Assembly: GCA_025642065.1 (NCBI GenBank)
Contig: JAODUP010001303.1
Location: 1-64,000, forward strand
DNA: 64,000 nucleotides
Direction of reading: 5' to 3'
Source of the DNA: Paralvinella palmiformis
Taxonomy: Eukaryota > Annelida > Polychaeta > Terebellida > Alvinellidae
Each line of letters begins with the position of its first letter. Positions within the stretch are counted from its first letter, which is position 1. Positions 23,740-35,744 of the stretch are shown piece after piece. The position numbers were made by a program, and so were the translations under genes. The notes beneath the pieces were generated by a model that worked only from the letters and a program-made list of their open reading frames with translations, made no database searches and had not been told where the DNA came from.

Positions 23740-24060
23740 GATAAGGTTTGTCGAACCGTGGTAGTGCAGTTAGATTCGTAGTCGAAGGGTGGTGAGTTCA
23801 AGGCTGCGGAGCTGTAATGCTGTCATGTGGCGACTGATTCACTCATCCATTAAAAAATGAGAACCTGACAGGACGTGATAGATGTATGATTGAGTAGCGA
23901 GTTGTGCCTATAATGGCAGCATACGTTGTATGCTCCCTTGGGAGTTGAGATGTGTGCTGGATTGTAACAGGACTGAGTCAGGAATAATAATACTGTAAAG
24001 CGCATTAAAGCAGCTAACTAGCTGAATAGAACGCTATATAAATGTCACATATTTATTACA
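23740..24060 (+). mobile_element. A-type tRNA-derived SINE, copy 2
   Basis: Same family as 20670-20990 and 60801-61122. The head has a damaged A-box (AGTTAGATTCGTAG) and a B-box-like GAGTTCAAGGC at 23793-23803. The body contains GTATGCTCCCTTGGGAGTTG. The tail AGCGCATTAAAGCAGCTAAC...GAACGCTATATAAATG ends in TATTTATTA. A LINE fragment in the same orientation starts about 35 bases downstream. Confidence 0.85.
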
Positions 24061-24094
24061 TGAAAGGTCAGAGCACTAAACACTATTAGATGTA

Positions 24095-24975
24095 TCTCCA
24101 ACTTTTGACACTATTGATTATTCTGTTCTTCTAGATCGCCTATCTGATTGATATGCCATATCGAGCACAGGACTCACCTGGATCCCCTCATTCTTAACAA
24201 ATAGGTTTCAATCAACGAAATAAGAAACTATTTTTCAAATGCAGTTCCTTTATTTTGCGGTGTTCCTCAATGGTCGGTTCTTGAAGGCTGCTTTTTACTC
24301 TGTACATCACACCACTAAGCTCTGTCATTCAGAGCCATACATTAGACCATCAGTTGTATGAAATATGCAGATGACATCCAAATATACATATTTGTAACTA
24401 CAAAAGACAGTAAACAAAGATTGTTTTTACACAGCAAGGTGCCACCCTCTGTGATAGTTCTGGCTGGATGACAAACAATAGACTTAGACTCAATATGAAC
24501 AAAGGAAATTTCATTATTGTTGGTACATTCAGACATTCTCGGTTTTCTCATTCTGTGCCACTCCTTAAATCTCTCCATCGGCTCCCTGTTCAATCTCGTA
24601 TCAGTTTCAAACTCTTTTTCATTACATATCAAAGCCGTTCTTCCGGATAACCTTCTTATCTTTTTGAGATCTTCGTTCATCTGATTTTCATTTGCTGTCT
24701 GTTCCCAGGGTTACAACTCATGCTGGGACTCGTGCTTTTTGAGTTGTTGTCCCTACTCTTTGAAATTCAACCCCTGAACATGCTAAGTCATCAGATATAA
24801 TGTTTTTCCGTCACCATTTGAAAATTCACCTTTTTAGCTTAGTTTCCACTGCATCCGATTATTTGTTGATGAAATTTGCCCAATCCCTGTACTAAGTGGC
24901 TGTTGAGTTGGTTTCTTTTCGATGATATTGGCACTAATGAGGTTTGTAAATATTAATTAATTAAAATATAAACCA
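24095..24975 (+). mobile_element. CR1/L2-type LINE fragment, RT with internal deletion
   Basis: Frames joined across stops give RT blocks in order: TFDTIDYSVLLDRLSD, GLTWIPSFLTNRFQS, CGVPQWSVLEG (mutated form of the PQGSVLGP block) and KYADDIQIYI, with the catalytic YADD codons at 24364-24375. Then come MTNNRLRLNMNKGNFIIVGT and, immediately, FRHSRFSHSVPLLKSLHRLP. Compared with the copy at 35.7-37.1 kb, the sequence between IIxG and the SHSVPLLKSLH block is missing, so an internal deletion joined the two. A 3' untranslated part shared with that copy follows to about 24975. Reading frames are broken, so the element is dead. Confidence 0.88.
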
Positions 24976-24979
24976 AATT

Positions 24980-26930
24980 GCCGTACCGCTAAATTAAAAA
25001 AAAGACATAATCTTGTCTCTATTTTTGTCTATATTGATTTCCTGGATTTAAAAATATATTAAAATTAACTACCCCGATACCATGAATTATAATTACTTAG
25101 ACATCTATTTGTTGCTTCATTTCCTAAAAAAAGACCATATATTCGCTTAAATTCAGAAGTACTTAACACTCTTTCCTTTAGATAATTGATTAAATACATC
25201 CAACTAATCAACTCCTAACTGACACAGCGTTATACGTTCTTGAGTAATTAACAACCAAAAGGGTCAGTTATGCTATATCTGAAACCGTTGAGTTGTACGC
25301 GGTATATTTGTTATGATGTAAATTAAAGAAACAACGAATTTCGAAACAAATGTTCAGCTCTACCCGAATAAATATTCTCATCGCTAACTCAGTTCATTTG
25401 TTTGTTAACAATCCGAGGCTGATGAAACATAATCCATTTAGGTTTCAAGTTCCACAGCCCATTAATTTTCATTCCCTCGGTAAACAACAAAGGTAGTTTA
25501 AGAATCAACTATGAATAAGTCAAATCCAATTATTTATCCGTATTTGAGCGACACAGATGTATTATATATAAAACATTTGAAGGTAAGTATAATACATCTG
25601 AAGGAAAGTTGTTTTGTGGGCACCCTGAAAACCCTGTGATGTTGTTTTATTTGCTTCTATGACAATCAAGGTCCAGTTTATCTGTCAAATCTACCCATCC
25701 GCTCTATCTCTTTGACATTGTTATCTGCATTTGGCTCTCTTTGGATAATTGAAATACAGCTCACTGTCGACTTGAATTATAGATTTTAGTTAGATATATC
25801 AACGTCCGCAGTTTTACAGTTCGTATTTCTCTCAATTATAAATGAAGCCAATATACGTCAATATACGCCAAAAGAATGACAGCATTCGCAAAAAAAATAA
25901 CTATGACAAATCTCTCCGAGCAAATAAACGAGCATATGGTGTTTAAAATCAGGTAATTCACTTTTTTTACTTTGTAAGTGACATGCCGCTTTTTTCGTGT
26001 TACTTAAAAGTAGGGTGAAGATTGACCAATACGAACTAACATTATACAAAGATCCAGCACCTCTGAATAATTCTCCAAAGTAATTGCTTTTGAAAGATTT
26101 ATTTACATATTAATGGAAATGGTATTACGAAATTAGTCACCAGATTCAAGAAATACCTAGGTCTAAATATATTTTTACAGATACTTGTGGGCTTATTTTC
26201 TGAGATGGTTGGCCAATTAGAAGAAAGAGGTACATTCGCCATGTTTACATTGATCGATTACAGATATTTTAATGGTCTACGATAAACATCAACAATAAAA
26301 CAACAGTCAAAGTAACAAGCTCTGTTCTTTAACTATTCACTCTAAGAGAACTAAGATGTATGCGCAGGTTGATTGTAAACATCCTTTAAGTACAACATAA
26401 GAAGAGCGGACTGGTAGAGGCACATCGGAGTAAAATGTAATTAAGATAATGGGGCTCGTATAACTAATAGGCTAGTGTTGTGAAAAGGATTTATTCTTCT
26501 TGTCCGTGCCAAACCATTAATGTATATATCAGGTCTGATTTTACTTGGTTATTTGTATCGGAAATCCTAAGATGTATCGTAGCAATTTGATAATTCAATT
26601 ATCTAAGAAATGAACTCAAATAAAAAGAGAAATCTTTCTGAATGCAAATACTTTAATTGACTATGAAAAGGTTCGTAAAATATAAAAAAACACAGAAATA
26701 AAAATAGAGATGCCTAAACTATAACAAGGCAGGAAGTGCGTGTAATCCAAATTAATAAACCATGTTGCTCATCCTAACTCTTTGAGGTCGGCTCTTCTGT
26801 GAGATAGTTTTTAAAAATCTCCTAGAGAGGAATGGTACTTTATGCAGGTACTTTATTGAAATACATATATTGAAATCCATTCATTAATAACTACATGCAG
26901 GACTAAAAACTGTAATCAAATCTCGACATC
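24980..26930. other. Anonymous AT-rich sequence
   Basis: No ORF with recognisable content and no repeat copy were seen. A 63-codon minus frame at 25858-26049 looks like chance. Confidence 0.45.
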
Positions 26931-26934
26931 GTAA

Positions 26935-27500
26935 ACACTTTCATGCCTAGTTCACATTTGCCTAGTTCACATGAGACACGTCGTATGTGTTCACATTGTG
27001 TACGAGCATCGTGTGATTTATTGTACGGCCACTCGGGGACATGCCGGGGCAAAGTCGTACAGAGGCAGCGCGGGTATTGTACAATTTTAGTGGAATTGTC
27101 CGTGCTGCTTCTGTCCAGAGGCTGCGCTGAGATAGTACGGTGACTTTGGTACCTACCGCCAGCCAACTGGGGTTGTCGGCATCACCAGCACCTCATACCT
27201 CATATTTGTACTCGGCTACAATGTGACGGCACACCTCGGGAACCAGCACAAATATGGTGTTGCAGACCAAATTGTGGTAGGCGTCACCGGTGTCAAGGAA
27301 CCTTGTCTTGGTGTCTTGAGATCAGTCTGTCTATCATATCCCGGAACATGGGCGGCTCGATTCTGAGGTATTCTTTGAAGTTCCCGTGCGAGTCCTGTAT
27401 CATCTCCTGCATCAGTTTGTCGTAGTGTCCTAGGGTGACACGTATTAGCACCAACGACTTCACACACACCGCCTGCGTTTTCTGCACGATCAGTGTGCAG
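26935..27500 (-). pseudogene. HARBI1-type (PIF/Harbinger) transposase pseudogene
   Basis: The minus strand contains LMQEMIQDSHGNFKEYLRIE then PPMFRDMIDRLISRHQDK (about 27430-27310). After a frame change come TGDAYHNL and NTIFVLVPEVCRHIVAEYKY (about 27290-27190), then MPTTPVGWR in another frame. These are the N-terminal helical region and the motif before the catalytic domain of HARBI1-like nucleases encoded by Harbinger DNA transposons. Sequence normally lying between ISRHQDK and TGDAYHNL, and between YHNL and NTI, is missing. Weak traces of the DDE region (NYKSHD-like, read from PYNKSHD) follow to about 26960. The catalytic acids cannot be recognised. Local GC is higher than around, consistent with a foreign insert. 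Terminal repeats were not found. Confidence 0.78.
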
Positions 27501-27760
27501 CCTCCACATATTTAGATTGATAAAGGCACCCTGTATCTGGACATGTATGCCTTTATTGTTAATCTATATAGGTAGTTATACGTTTGCACATTTTAGAGTC
27601 TAGTAACCCACAATGGATGTCATAGTCTATGTTCTTATAACGATCATACTTAAATATTAGCTCTGTCTCGTGCTAAAACTAGATACAACTAATACATCGC
27701 AGCAAGTAATATATTGTGGCACATGTCTTTCTGATATCAGCTAAATACACGCATTCACGA

Positions 27761-28006
27761 ACACACAGAAACGCACATACACAAAGCCAAAACTTCCCTC
27801 TAAAGTGATGCAATATACACTTAACATACCTTGGAGACCCTACTTTATATGAATGAAGTATTTCTTTATTTGAAGATATATTGACACACAGACACGCACA
27901 TACACAAACCCAAAACTTCCCTCTACAGTGATGCATCATACACTTAACATACCTTGGAGACACTACGTTATATGAATCAAGTAGGTATTTATTTGAAGAC
28001 ACATTA
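27761..28006. repeat. 123-bp direct tandem duplication
   Basis: Unit one is 27761-27883 and unit two 27884-28006. They share ACACACAGAAACGCACATAC-like starts, AAAACTTCCCTCTA, CACTTAACATACCTTGGAGA and TTTATTTGAAGA, with scattered substitutions. Confidence 0.93.
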
Positions 28007-28009
28007 ATA

Positions 28010-29150
28010 CTCTTAGCAATATGCCTTTACTTAGACGTAGAAGTTGTATACTTATACATTCTGAAAGTTAATTGTCAGTAAGGACACGAATAGTTGTAGG
28101 TTGGTGCATTTCAACTTAATAAAACACGGTTTATATTTCATTATTGTACAGTTTAGCTATCATAAACTAATAACGGTTTTAAAATTATCAAATATTATAA
28201 TACAACAGACACTGGCCCATATTATTCACACAGTGGATAGGCTAGACACTATTTATTCTATCAACCGGAAAACCTTGTATGACTGAAACGGTCCGACTTG
28301 TTAATTAAATAAATGCCCTACAAATAACACAAACATAACGAATTGGTTAATAAATGATACTATCTGTCAGTTCAACATATTAATATTTCATAACATATTG
28401 ATATTTCATAATAATTCATTCAAATGGGGGTAATTAGGTGACACTTTTTATTAATCACGCCCTGTTGTTTTCCTGGCTGTAAGGCATGTTGAGAATATAT
28501 ATTTAGAATATATATTTTTGTATTGAATCGTATTATATTTTCTAAGGTATTCCTTTGGCTGTCGTCTATTTGTTGGTTATATCCTAACTCGACGACTGGA
28601 ATAACGAATAACAATGAGAACACACAATGGATTCGGTTTCGTTTCTATGGTTACTAGAATATTTCCCATTGTTAGCAGCAGACATGCTTCCGTTCCTTTA
28701 TGGAATAGACTAACTTTTCTTTTCTAAAAGCTTCACATGAATTCACAATATATGTGCTTTACTTATATGAACAACTATATTCCAGACAAGGATTTATCTG
28801 GCGGAAGCATGATATCTAATCAGCAGCATAACTATAAGGAGTCAAGTTGCTAAACTTGTCCACAGAATATGTACATGACATAGAGTAACTTATCATAACC
28901 TGGTCTGTATGAAATAAATGTTCTGTGTTGGATGTAAGTATACAATATACAGTAGTTATTGTCGTATTGACCATACGATGCACTTCCATTCAGTAATTAA
29001 AACAGCATTGTCCCAACTATTTGACCATATTATTTTTATAGGGAAAATAGCTTGGCTACAATAAGCATTTAGAGACTGATTGACTGGCTGACTGACTGAA
29101 TAACTGAATTACCGGGTATGTAGTGTTTCACCTTCCGATTACTGGCCTAG
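28010..29150. other. Anonymous sequence
   Basis: Short chance frames only, with no repeat match elsewhere in the window. Confidence 0.45.
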
Positions 29151-29152
29151 TA

Positions 29153-29480
29153 TCAAATGTTTACAAAGGGTTCAATAAGCCTGAACAGATCCGGAACATT
29201 AACGTTTAAGGGCGGAATTATCACGGTATTATCGCTCAGCGGACCCCCTATAAATCCCACAATGCAAAGCGCGCCTGGTTTGTTTTGGTTTTTGGCGTCA
29301 TCATGCAATGGGTCTATTGAAGCATCTACGGATAAACCATTAAACAAATTAGGACATTTGATAGCAAAAAAAACCCCATCTAAGCCGGAAATAATTATTG
29401 ATGTACATCGTTACTTAGTTAATTGCATATATTATAAACGTACTGAATCATTCTTCATTAAAATATTTATAATATCATAG
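29153..29480. other. Overlapping unrecognised ORFs on both strands
   Basis: The plus strand has 107 codons (29157-29480) and the minus strand 64 codons (29153-29347, beginning MFNGLSVDASIDPLHDDAKN). Local GC is higher than the flanks. The minus-strand reading GALCIVGFIGGPL looks protein-like but matches no family I can name. It may be a decayed exon or element fragment. Confidence 0.25.
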
Positions 29481-29629
29481 AATGTATTCGTTGCACATAT
29501 GTATAGCTTGTATATATTTAATATACAACCGATGGAAATTTACTTACATTTTATCATATTGCATTTACTCAAAGACTAATTCTCTCTCTAACCCGCTGCC
29601 TCGTTCAATCCGCTCAATTACACAATCGC

Positions 29630-29865
29630 AAAGAATAACAAATGTACAAAATATAAAAGAATGACAAAGAAGCTAAATATCAAAGAATAACAAATATAGC
29701 ATATGACAAGGAATGACGAACAAACAAAACGAAAGAAAATGACAAACAAACAAAATTACCAAAAGGATAAACAAACACCAAATATTGTCAAACGAACAAA
29801 GCAGTAAACAATTACGAACAAACAAAACCCCAACAACGACAAATTAATACAATGACAAATAACAT
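29630..29865. repeat. Degenerate A-rich repeat (GACAAACAAACAAA-like units)
   Basis: Irregular repetition of AATGACAAA, GAACAAACAAAA and AAGAATAACAAAT over about 230 bases; an old simple-sequence tract. Confidence 0.6.
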
Positions 29866-30203
29866 TGGGCGCCCAATATTTCACGAAGATTGGGGTTTGG
29901 TGTATTTTAACTGTCTTCTACTCTACAAACTAGTTCTTGCGGAAACCTGACATTTAATTAATTAGCCCGCTTACGATTTTAGGTGAAGAGTAATTCTTTT
30001 CCTAGCAGATAGCGTTTTTATTTGAACGCAGAACGGAGAAGGTACGCCTCAGCTTTTTGGAGACACATAGATAGCTTTGATTGGTTTCACTTAGACAAAC
30101 AACTAAAACCTGTATAAAGAGACACACTGTGCTGTTGAAGCTGCATTATAATATATACGTATTGGAATGGGTGAGTTTTCTTTTATAACAGTGTTTATTT
30201 GGG

Positions 30204-30204
<1 letters not shown>

Positions 30205-30255
<51 letters not shown>

Positions 30256-30267
30256 ATATATATATAT
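30205..30267. repeat. (AT)n microsatellite
   Basis: AT dinucleotides with one TTT interruption near 30241. Confidence 0.96.
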
Positions 30268-30304
30268 TAATTACTATTAACATTACTACTACTCTTATTT
30301 ATAG

Positions 30305-30407
30305 TTACAATCTAGGTATTAGTGTTACTACTATTATTATTAGCTTTAGTTTTAGAAGTAGTAGTATTAGTATTAGTAGTAGTTGTTGTAGTAGGTATAG
30401 TAGTAGA

Positions 30408-30462
<55 letters not shown>

Positions 30463-30570
30463 GTAGTAAAAATAGTAGTAGTAGTTGTAGTAGTTGTTGT
30501 TGTAACAGTAGTTTTAATAATTGAAGTAGTTGTTGTTGTTGTTATCATCGTTGTTGTTCTTTTGTTGTAT
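30305..30570. repeat. Trinucleotide tract (TTA/GTA/AAT/GTT)n
   Basis: Mixed TTA, GTA and GTT triplets with a pure (AAT)n core at about 30409-30461. Open frames on both strands here are by-products of the triplet period. Confidence 0.93.
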
Positions 30571-30854
30571 TAATCTTTGTAAGAGTAAGAGTGAAAGTTG
30601 TAGGACCAAGAAATACAAGTGGTAGGCTTAATGATAAGATTGGAACATCAATTGAGGTATTGTATATTGCTATTTTCCAGTGAATAACATTTCTGGAAAT
30701 ATTCGGAGTATTCGATTCGTTTCAGGTACTTTGACAATTTGTGCCATGATATAACTTTGAAGTAAAGACTTAAATTAAGAACAATTAAGTTTTTAGTTTA
30801 ATGTACAATAATACACATATAGTTGGTAACATGTGTATGGTTAAATGGAAATGA

Positions 30855-30898
30855 CACACACATACATACACACACACACAAAACACACACACACACAT
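30855..30898. repeat. (CA)n microsatellite
   Basis: CA-rich array with AAA and TACA interruptions, directly before the E repeat. Confidence 0.93.
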
Positions 30899-31195
30899 GT
30901 TGTTTGTTGCGAGCTGTGGTATCAAATGGTATGTGTTTTACTTGCTTCTGCTTTTTGTACGGCTTCTGTGGTTTTTTTAAAAAACCCCAAACAAAAGCTT
31001 GCTGGTTCCAAAAATGTGAGTAGACCAGACACATGCTTAGGTATACGCACACATCTATCAATATGTGGAGGTATGGAACATTTTATTTTTAGATTAATGT
31101 ATGTATAGTTGTATTTAGATTTATGGAGGTAGATTTCGAAGGATGTTTAGATATGTTGATGCTCTGTGCCTGTTGCCTCTTACTATATACCCTAA
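30899..31195 (+). mobile_element. E repeat copy 1
   Basis: This matches the reverse complement of 62866-63210. Shared strings include TTTGTTGCGAGCTGTGGTAT, CAAATGGTATG, TAGATTAATGTATGTATAG and GATGCTCTGTGCCTGTTGCC. The other copy lies next to a G repeat in consistent order, so E and G may be parts of one element. It has no recognisable coding capacity, and CA arrays border this copy on both sides. Confidence 0.75.
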
Positions 31196-31244
31196 AACAC
31201 ACACTCACAACGCACATACAACACACACAACAAACACAAACAAC

Positions 31245-31320
31245 ACGCGCTAATACGGTCTGCTTCAGCGCAGATGTCAGTCTTTTAATAGCAATTAAGC
31301 TAAATAGTTTTAACAATAGT
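31245..31320 (+). repeat. F repeat copy 2
   Basis: Partner of 14675-14750, in the same orientation. It lies about 50 bases after the E repeat across a CA-rich spacer. Confidence 0.7.
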
Positions 31321-31632
31321 CGCTTCGTGACGCCTGCACGTTGTAAAAACTGATCTTTGAAGACGGTAACAATTGGGTTATATAGTTTATATAGTATTTT
31401 TAAAAAGGTTGCTTAAATAGGGCTGCTTAGATAATTAAGCTAAACATTCTCACTACTGCCGTGATCTGATCTCCACGGCTGTAGGTGATTCGTATTTTGA
31501 TTTTGCTTGGCGGCTTAGGGACTGGTGAGACATTAAAATGTCTCCAAAAAAAGTCCCTCTGGATTCAGTCCCCCGAAAAAACGTCCAGAGTTTGAATTTA
31601 CGGTTCGAGATTCTCTTTGTCCAATAAACTAA

Positions 31633-31735
31633 AACACACACACACACACACACACACAACACACACACACACAAAAAAAATATATATAATATATATATAT
31701 ATATATATAAAATATATATATATATATATAAAAAT
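31633..31735. repeat. (CA)n-(AT)n compound microsatellite
   Basis: CA at 31633-31672, a run of A, then AT at 31681-31730. Confidence 0.95.
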
Positions 31736-31744
31736 ATTTATATA

Positions 31745-34700
31745 TCCCCGAAATTAGCACTTCCTAGTAGCACTTAAAACAACCACTAAAGTATTCGGGT
31801 TCGAGAAAAATGAATTTACATATTCATAAAGTAAAAATTCGTTGACCAAAGTTAATAACGATACTATTTGTTTAATGTTTCGTGGTAGGAGAAGAAATTC
31901 TAAGTGCTAAACGAATGTAATTTTTTATAGACATATAGTTAAACTCAAATTAATAGAAGATATAATTCAATCCGGTAAGCCAGCGACCTATGACTACCAC
32001 AAATGTATATAGCCAATTTATCTAGTGTTATACATAGTTAACAGAGTATACTTTATATATTCATCAACGCTATCCGAATTTGGCAGATTCATTTCAACTG
32101 CCAGTACACATGTATATATTTACAGAATATTACCTATACATCGTAATTGCTATTTGTATTCTCAAATCATTGTTCGGTGTCTCAGATCTTAAAAGAGATC
32201 ATTTTAAAGATAATATGTAACACATATCTAACTGTAAATAGCCACACGGATGTTGGGTGAGACATACATATGAGTAGCAGTACTCTTATTTACAGACTAT
32301 TGATCAGCCTACATAAACGAGTATCATACGTGTAACATACCATTCGTACATACATTGTAGTTAACTTTTAAATTCAATGTTTACTAGCATATATTAAGCC
32401 GTCATTTGCAAATTAAGTCACATTTGATTTCAATAAATCTAAATATCCCATGTACTTATTATGCAATTAGTGATGTCCATTTAATTGTGACTGTATTCTA
32501 CTAATATCATTATTTTATTCCAAATACCAATCTGTAGAAAAACACATTGATTATCAAGTGTATAATGATTTCCTTGAAGCCTATTCAATACATATTGATG
32601 AGGGGTTTAATTGAAAACCTAGGGTAATCAATAAATATAGAACATGGTATATGTTTATATTAACTCGAATGTTTCTTTAGTCAAACACAATCATGATATG
32701 ATTAGTTGTTAATGAATCAATTATTTTGATGGCCTAACAAATCCTTATTAATAGTATTCCGTATAAGGATGCAAGCCACCAATTAAGCAGCTTAGATATA
32801 GTTTGACGAGGAAAAAAGATGTAATATAAATATAATTCAACAGGAATACCATCTATTCCTGGATATTTCCATTTAGTAACATGTTTATCGAAGACTGGAA
32901 TGTCCTCGTCGACCTAAATATATCATAAACACACGAATGGAAGCACTTTATTAGTAATATACGATTACCACATATCACCAGAAAAAGTTTTACTGAATCT
33001 ACAAAACAAATCAGTACTATCTAAATTTATCTAACAGTTGATTTGTTTAACGCACATCTGGTAGAATTTGAATTGAACTATTATAATAATGTTATGTGAA
33101 AAGTGTATTTAAGAATTGCGGCCTGACGTAACATAGGAAACCAATTATGATCATATCCTATTTTGGCTTTAAGTGGGTCCTATCATTACCTTAAGCATTT
33201 TTGTTGTTGTTAATAAATAACCTTATATTTCAACAGTTTATTGTGAGCCATATTGGCAATCACATATTGAAATATCATACCAATCTAATACGAATTTGTC
33301 TTGGTAAATCACATACATGTTAATAATTATAATTTGGAATGAATTTAGATAACATTTACGATATTTATTGTTAATCTTGAACTATTGTGTTTTCTGTAGT
33401 CATTTTACAGACTCTAAATTTTGTAATTACCTGAATATAGAAATATTAGACTTAATAGTGTTTCGTTTCTAGCATGGCGGATTCGTATTTACGGCTCTCC
33501 GAAACAGGTGATCATGCATTATAGACAGGGGTGTCACGTATCGCTATCAACTGATGGGGTTTCCACTAAATTTATTTTAGAATCTGGTGTACCATATTGT
33601 GCATGATAGAAACCCCGTGGGTGGTGCAAATCTATGGTGGTTGATGGAAATTAACTGTGACGTCAGGCCGTTACCGCCTTGTTCGAGGCAGCTTTTTCTA
33701 CATAAACATTGTAGATAAACATTCTTAATTTTGCCATGCAAGTATTTAATCAGTGAAGGCATCGCATTTATGAGCATTTTTCATACACAAAATAATTATT
33801 CAAGTAATTTTCAGAAAATAATATCGCTTTAAAGACTGTCGTTAAATGAGAGTATTCACAATGACAGCCGTTTATATATACTAATAGCCAATGACATCAC
33901 CATGGATGGGCACAAGGGCATGTGACTCCGAACGTTATGTTGTGTCCCCAGAATTTATTTGAAACATGGTGCATTATATTATATATAGCAATGACTGGCG
34001 ATTAGCATTTGGGGCTCTGCCTATCTGCCACGGTGCTAACCACTCTCAATTGAGTACCCAAGTGCATTGGTTACTAAGTGATTGTAGGCATGTTTGGCAT
34101 AGCAATGGTTGGCTTATGAGCGGTATTTGTATAATTTTGAAAAATAAATTTTAGCTCTCAAATACCCGGTGCCATAATAGCCAAATGAAAAATCGTAGTG
34201 TTGTGAAATTCTTATATTATCGCTCATTAACATATTCCAGTATTTAATAGTGTAGTCATATGCGCATGTAAATAGATTAATTATACATAGAATTAATAAT
34301 TATTTAGTGTGTTGTTTATGTATATCACTTGACACTATCACTTTATACGTTACTTAATAGTGGATTGTGTTTGAAGATATTGAAACAAATTCAACACAAT
34401 AAATAAAATAATATTGTCATTACCTGTATCTCAATAATATGTAAATAATAATGCCCATTTAAATAATCATAATCTGATTTTAATTTTAGAAAACAATTTA
34501 TCCACAGCAAAGACTATGAATCTCATGATCTAGTGATAATTGTATAACGGTAATTTTGTATTCCACTTGTATTTAATTTAAACATTATTGCAGCACGTTT
34601 TATATTTTTACACCATTTAATATATGTTTCCATCATTTTATGCACTTATATGATTTAATGTTGCAGTCTGTTCCGTTAATTTGTTTGCTGGGATTTTACA

Positions 34701-35190
34701 AAGTGTGGTGTGTGTTCATCGTGTTTAAGGTTATTATCTTTCATTTGTGTTTATCTGTGTTTGCATTCATTTGTCTTGTTAGTTTATATGCAGATACAAA
34801 ACTTGTTATTAAATATTAGTATGCCAACTTGCCTTAAGATCTTTTTGCATATTGGTGGTGTTATGACCTACTTTGATTATATGGGATGCTGGTCTTCACT
34901 TTTCGGGTTTAGGTAAGGTTCTTCCGAACCTCATTGTCATAATAATTCAAACATAAATAATATCTTAAAATAACCTTGATATATTATTATATATCTATAT
35001 AGCATTGGCAAATAAAAAGTAATGTGATTTGGTATGAAATTGGCCTTCACATGAATAAATGAAATATGACATTGAAATCGGCGGCCCGTTTAATAATACA
35101 GATATATCTAAGAATGACATAACTCTTCCCATATGTAAGATAGAAGCATTTGCCAATGTATTTCTTAGTGAAAGATTGTTCTGTTAATAT
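31745..35190. other. Long anonymous AT-rich stretch
   Basis: Nothing recognisable was found on either strand. The 66- and 62-codon frames at 33577-33777 and 33966-34154 have no identifiable content. No tandem repeats and no tRNA-like boxes were seen. Confidence 0.45.
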
Positions 35191-35199
35191 ATTGATAGT

Positions 35200-35415
35200 A
35201 TGACTATAGTCATTCTGTGCGAGAGGTCGTAGGTTCGCGCCTCGACCGTGGCACTACAGTAGGGGGAGTTTTTCAACCAACAAGACAACTGGCAAGGTTT
35301 TCTCCACAGAACATGCCATTTATTCTAAATTCTAAATTCTAAATTTAGTTAGAATTAATCTCCGTGGGGAAGCTGAAAATTACAGACAATTCGGCCATTG
35401 TTATTATTATTAAAA
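35200..35415 (+). mobile_element. D-type tRNA-derived SINE, copy 2
   Basis: A degenerate tRNA-like part with a B-box-like GTAGGTTCGCGCCTCGAC near 35229 is followed by tandem TTCTAAA units, TTAGTTAGAATTAATCTCCG, GGGGAAGCTGAAAATTACAG and a tail CGGCCATTGTTATTATTATT. The 3' half aligns with 4120-4245 on the minus strand. About 65 bases before the tail are missing relative to that copy. Confidence 0.65.
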
Positions 35416-35419
35416 ATTA

Positions 35420-35744
35420 GAATGATCCGTCATTGCTAAAATATTGATAATTAAATAATTAACAATATATTCCTCTCTAACATTTTCCCAATCTGGTGAC
35501 AGCTCAGCTTTCAACGTGATCAGTACAAATTCATATACTTGGTATTTGTTAACAAACAAGAATACATGTCTATCTATCTACCAGAGATACTATAGCATTG
35601 GAACCATAGTTAGACCTATCAGTGACATTAGGATCTAATATATAGACAAGTGGTTGCAAAGGTAGCTTCAGTGGCAGTGGTAATATTAGGACCAAAATGG
35701 TATCCAGATTGGTCATAATACAACGAGAAAATATAACAAAAGGA
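35420..35744. other. Anonymous sequence
   Basis: Nothing recognised between the D-type repeat and the LINE 3' end. Confidence 0.4.

Noticed and set aside
31430..31674. 73-codon minus ORF next to a CA array
   Set aside because: Its first part encodes the CA microsatellite (Cys/Val), and the rest shows no recognised family.
33555..33617. GGGGTTTC / GAAACCCC inverted repeat
   Set aside because: Only eight bases and about 50 bases apart, with no target duplication or element body; likely chance.
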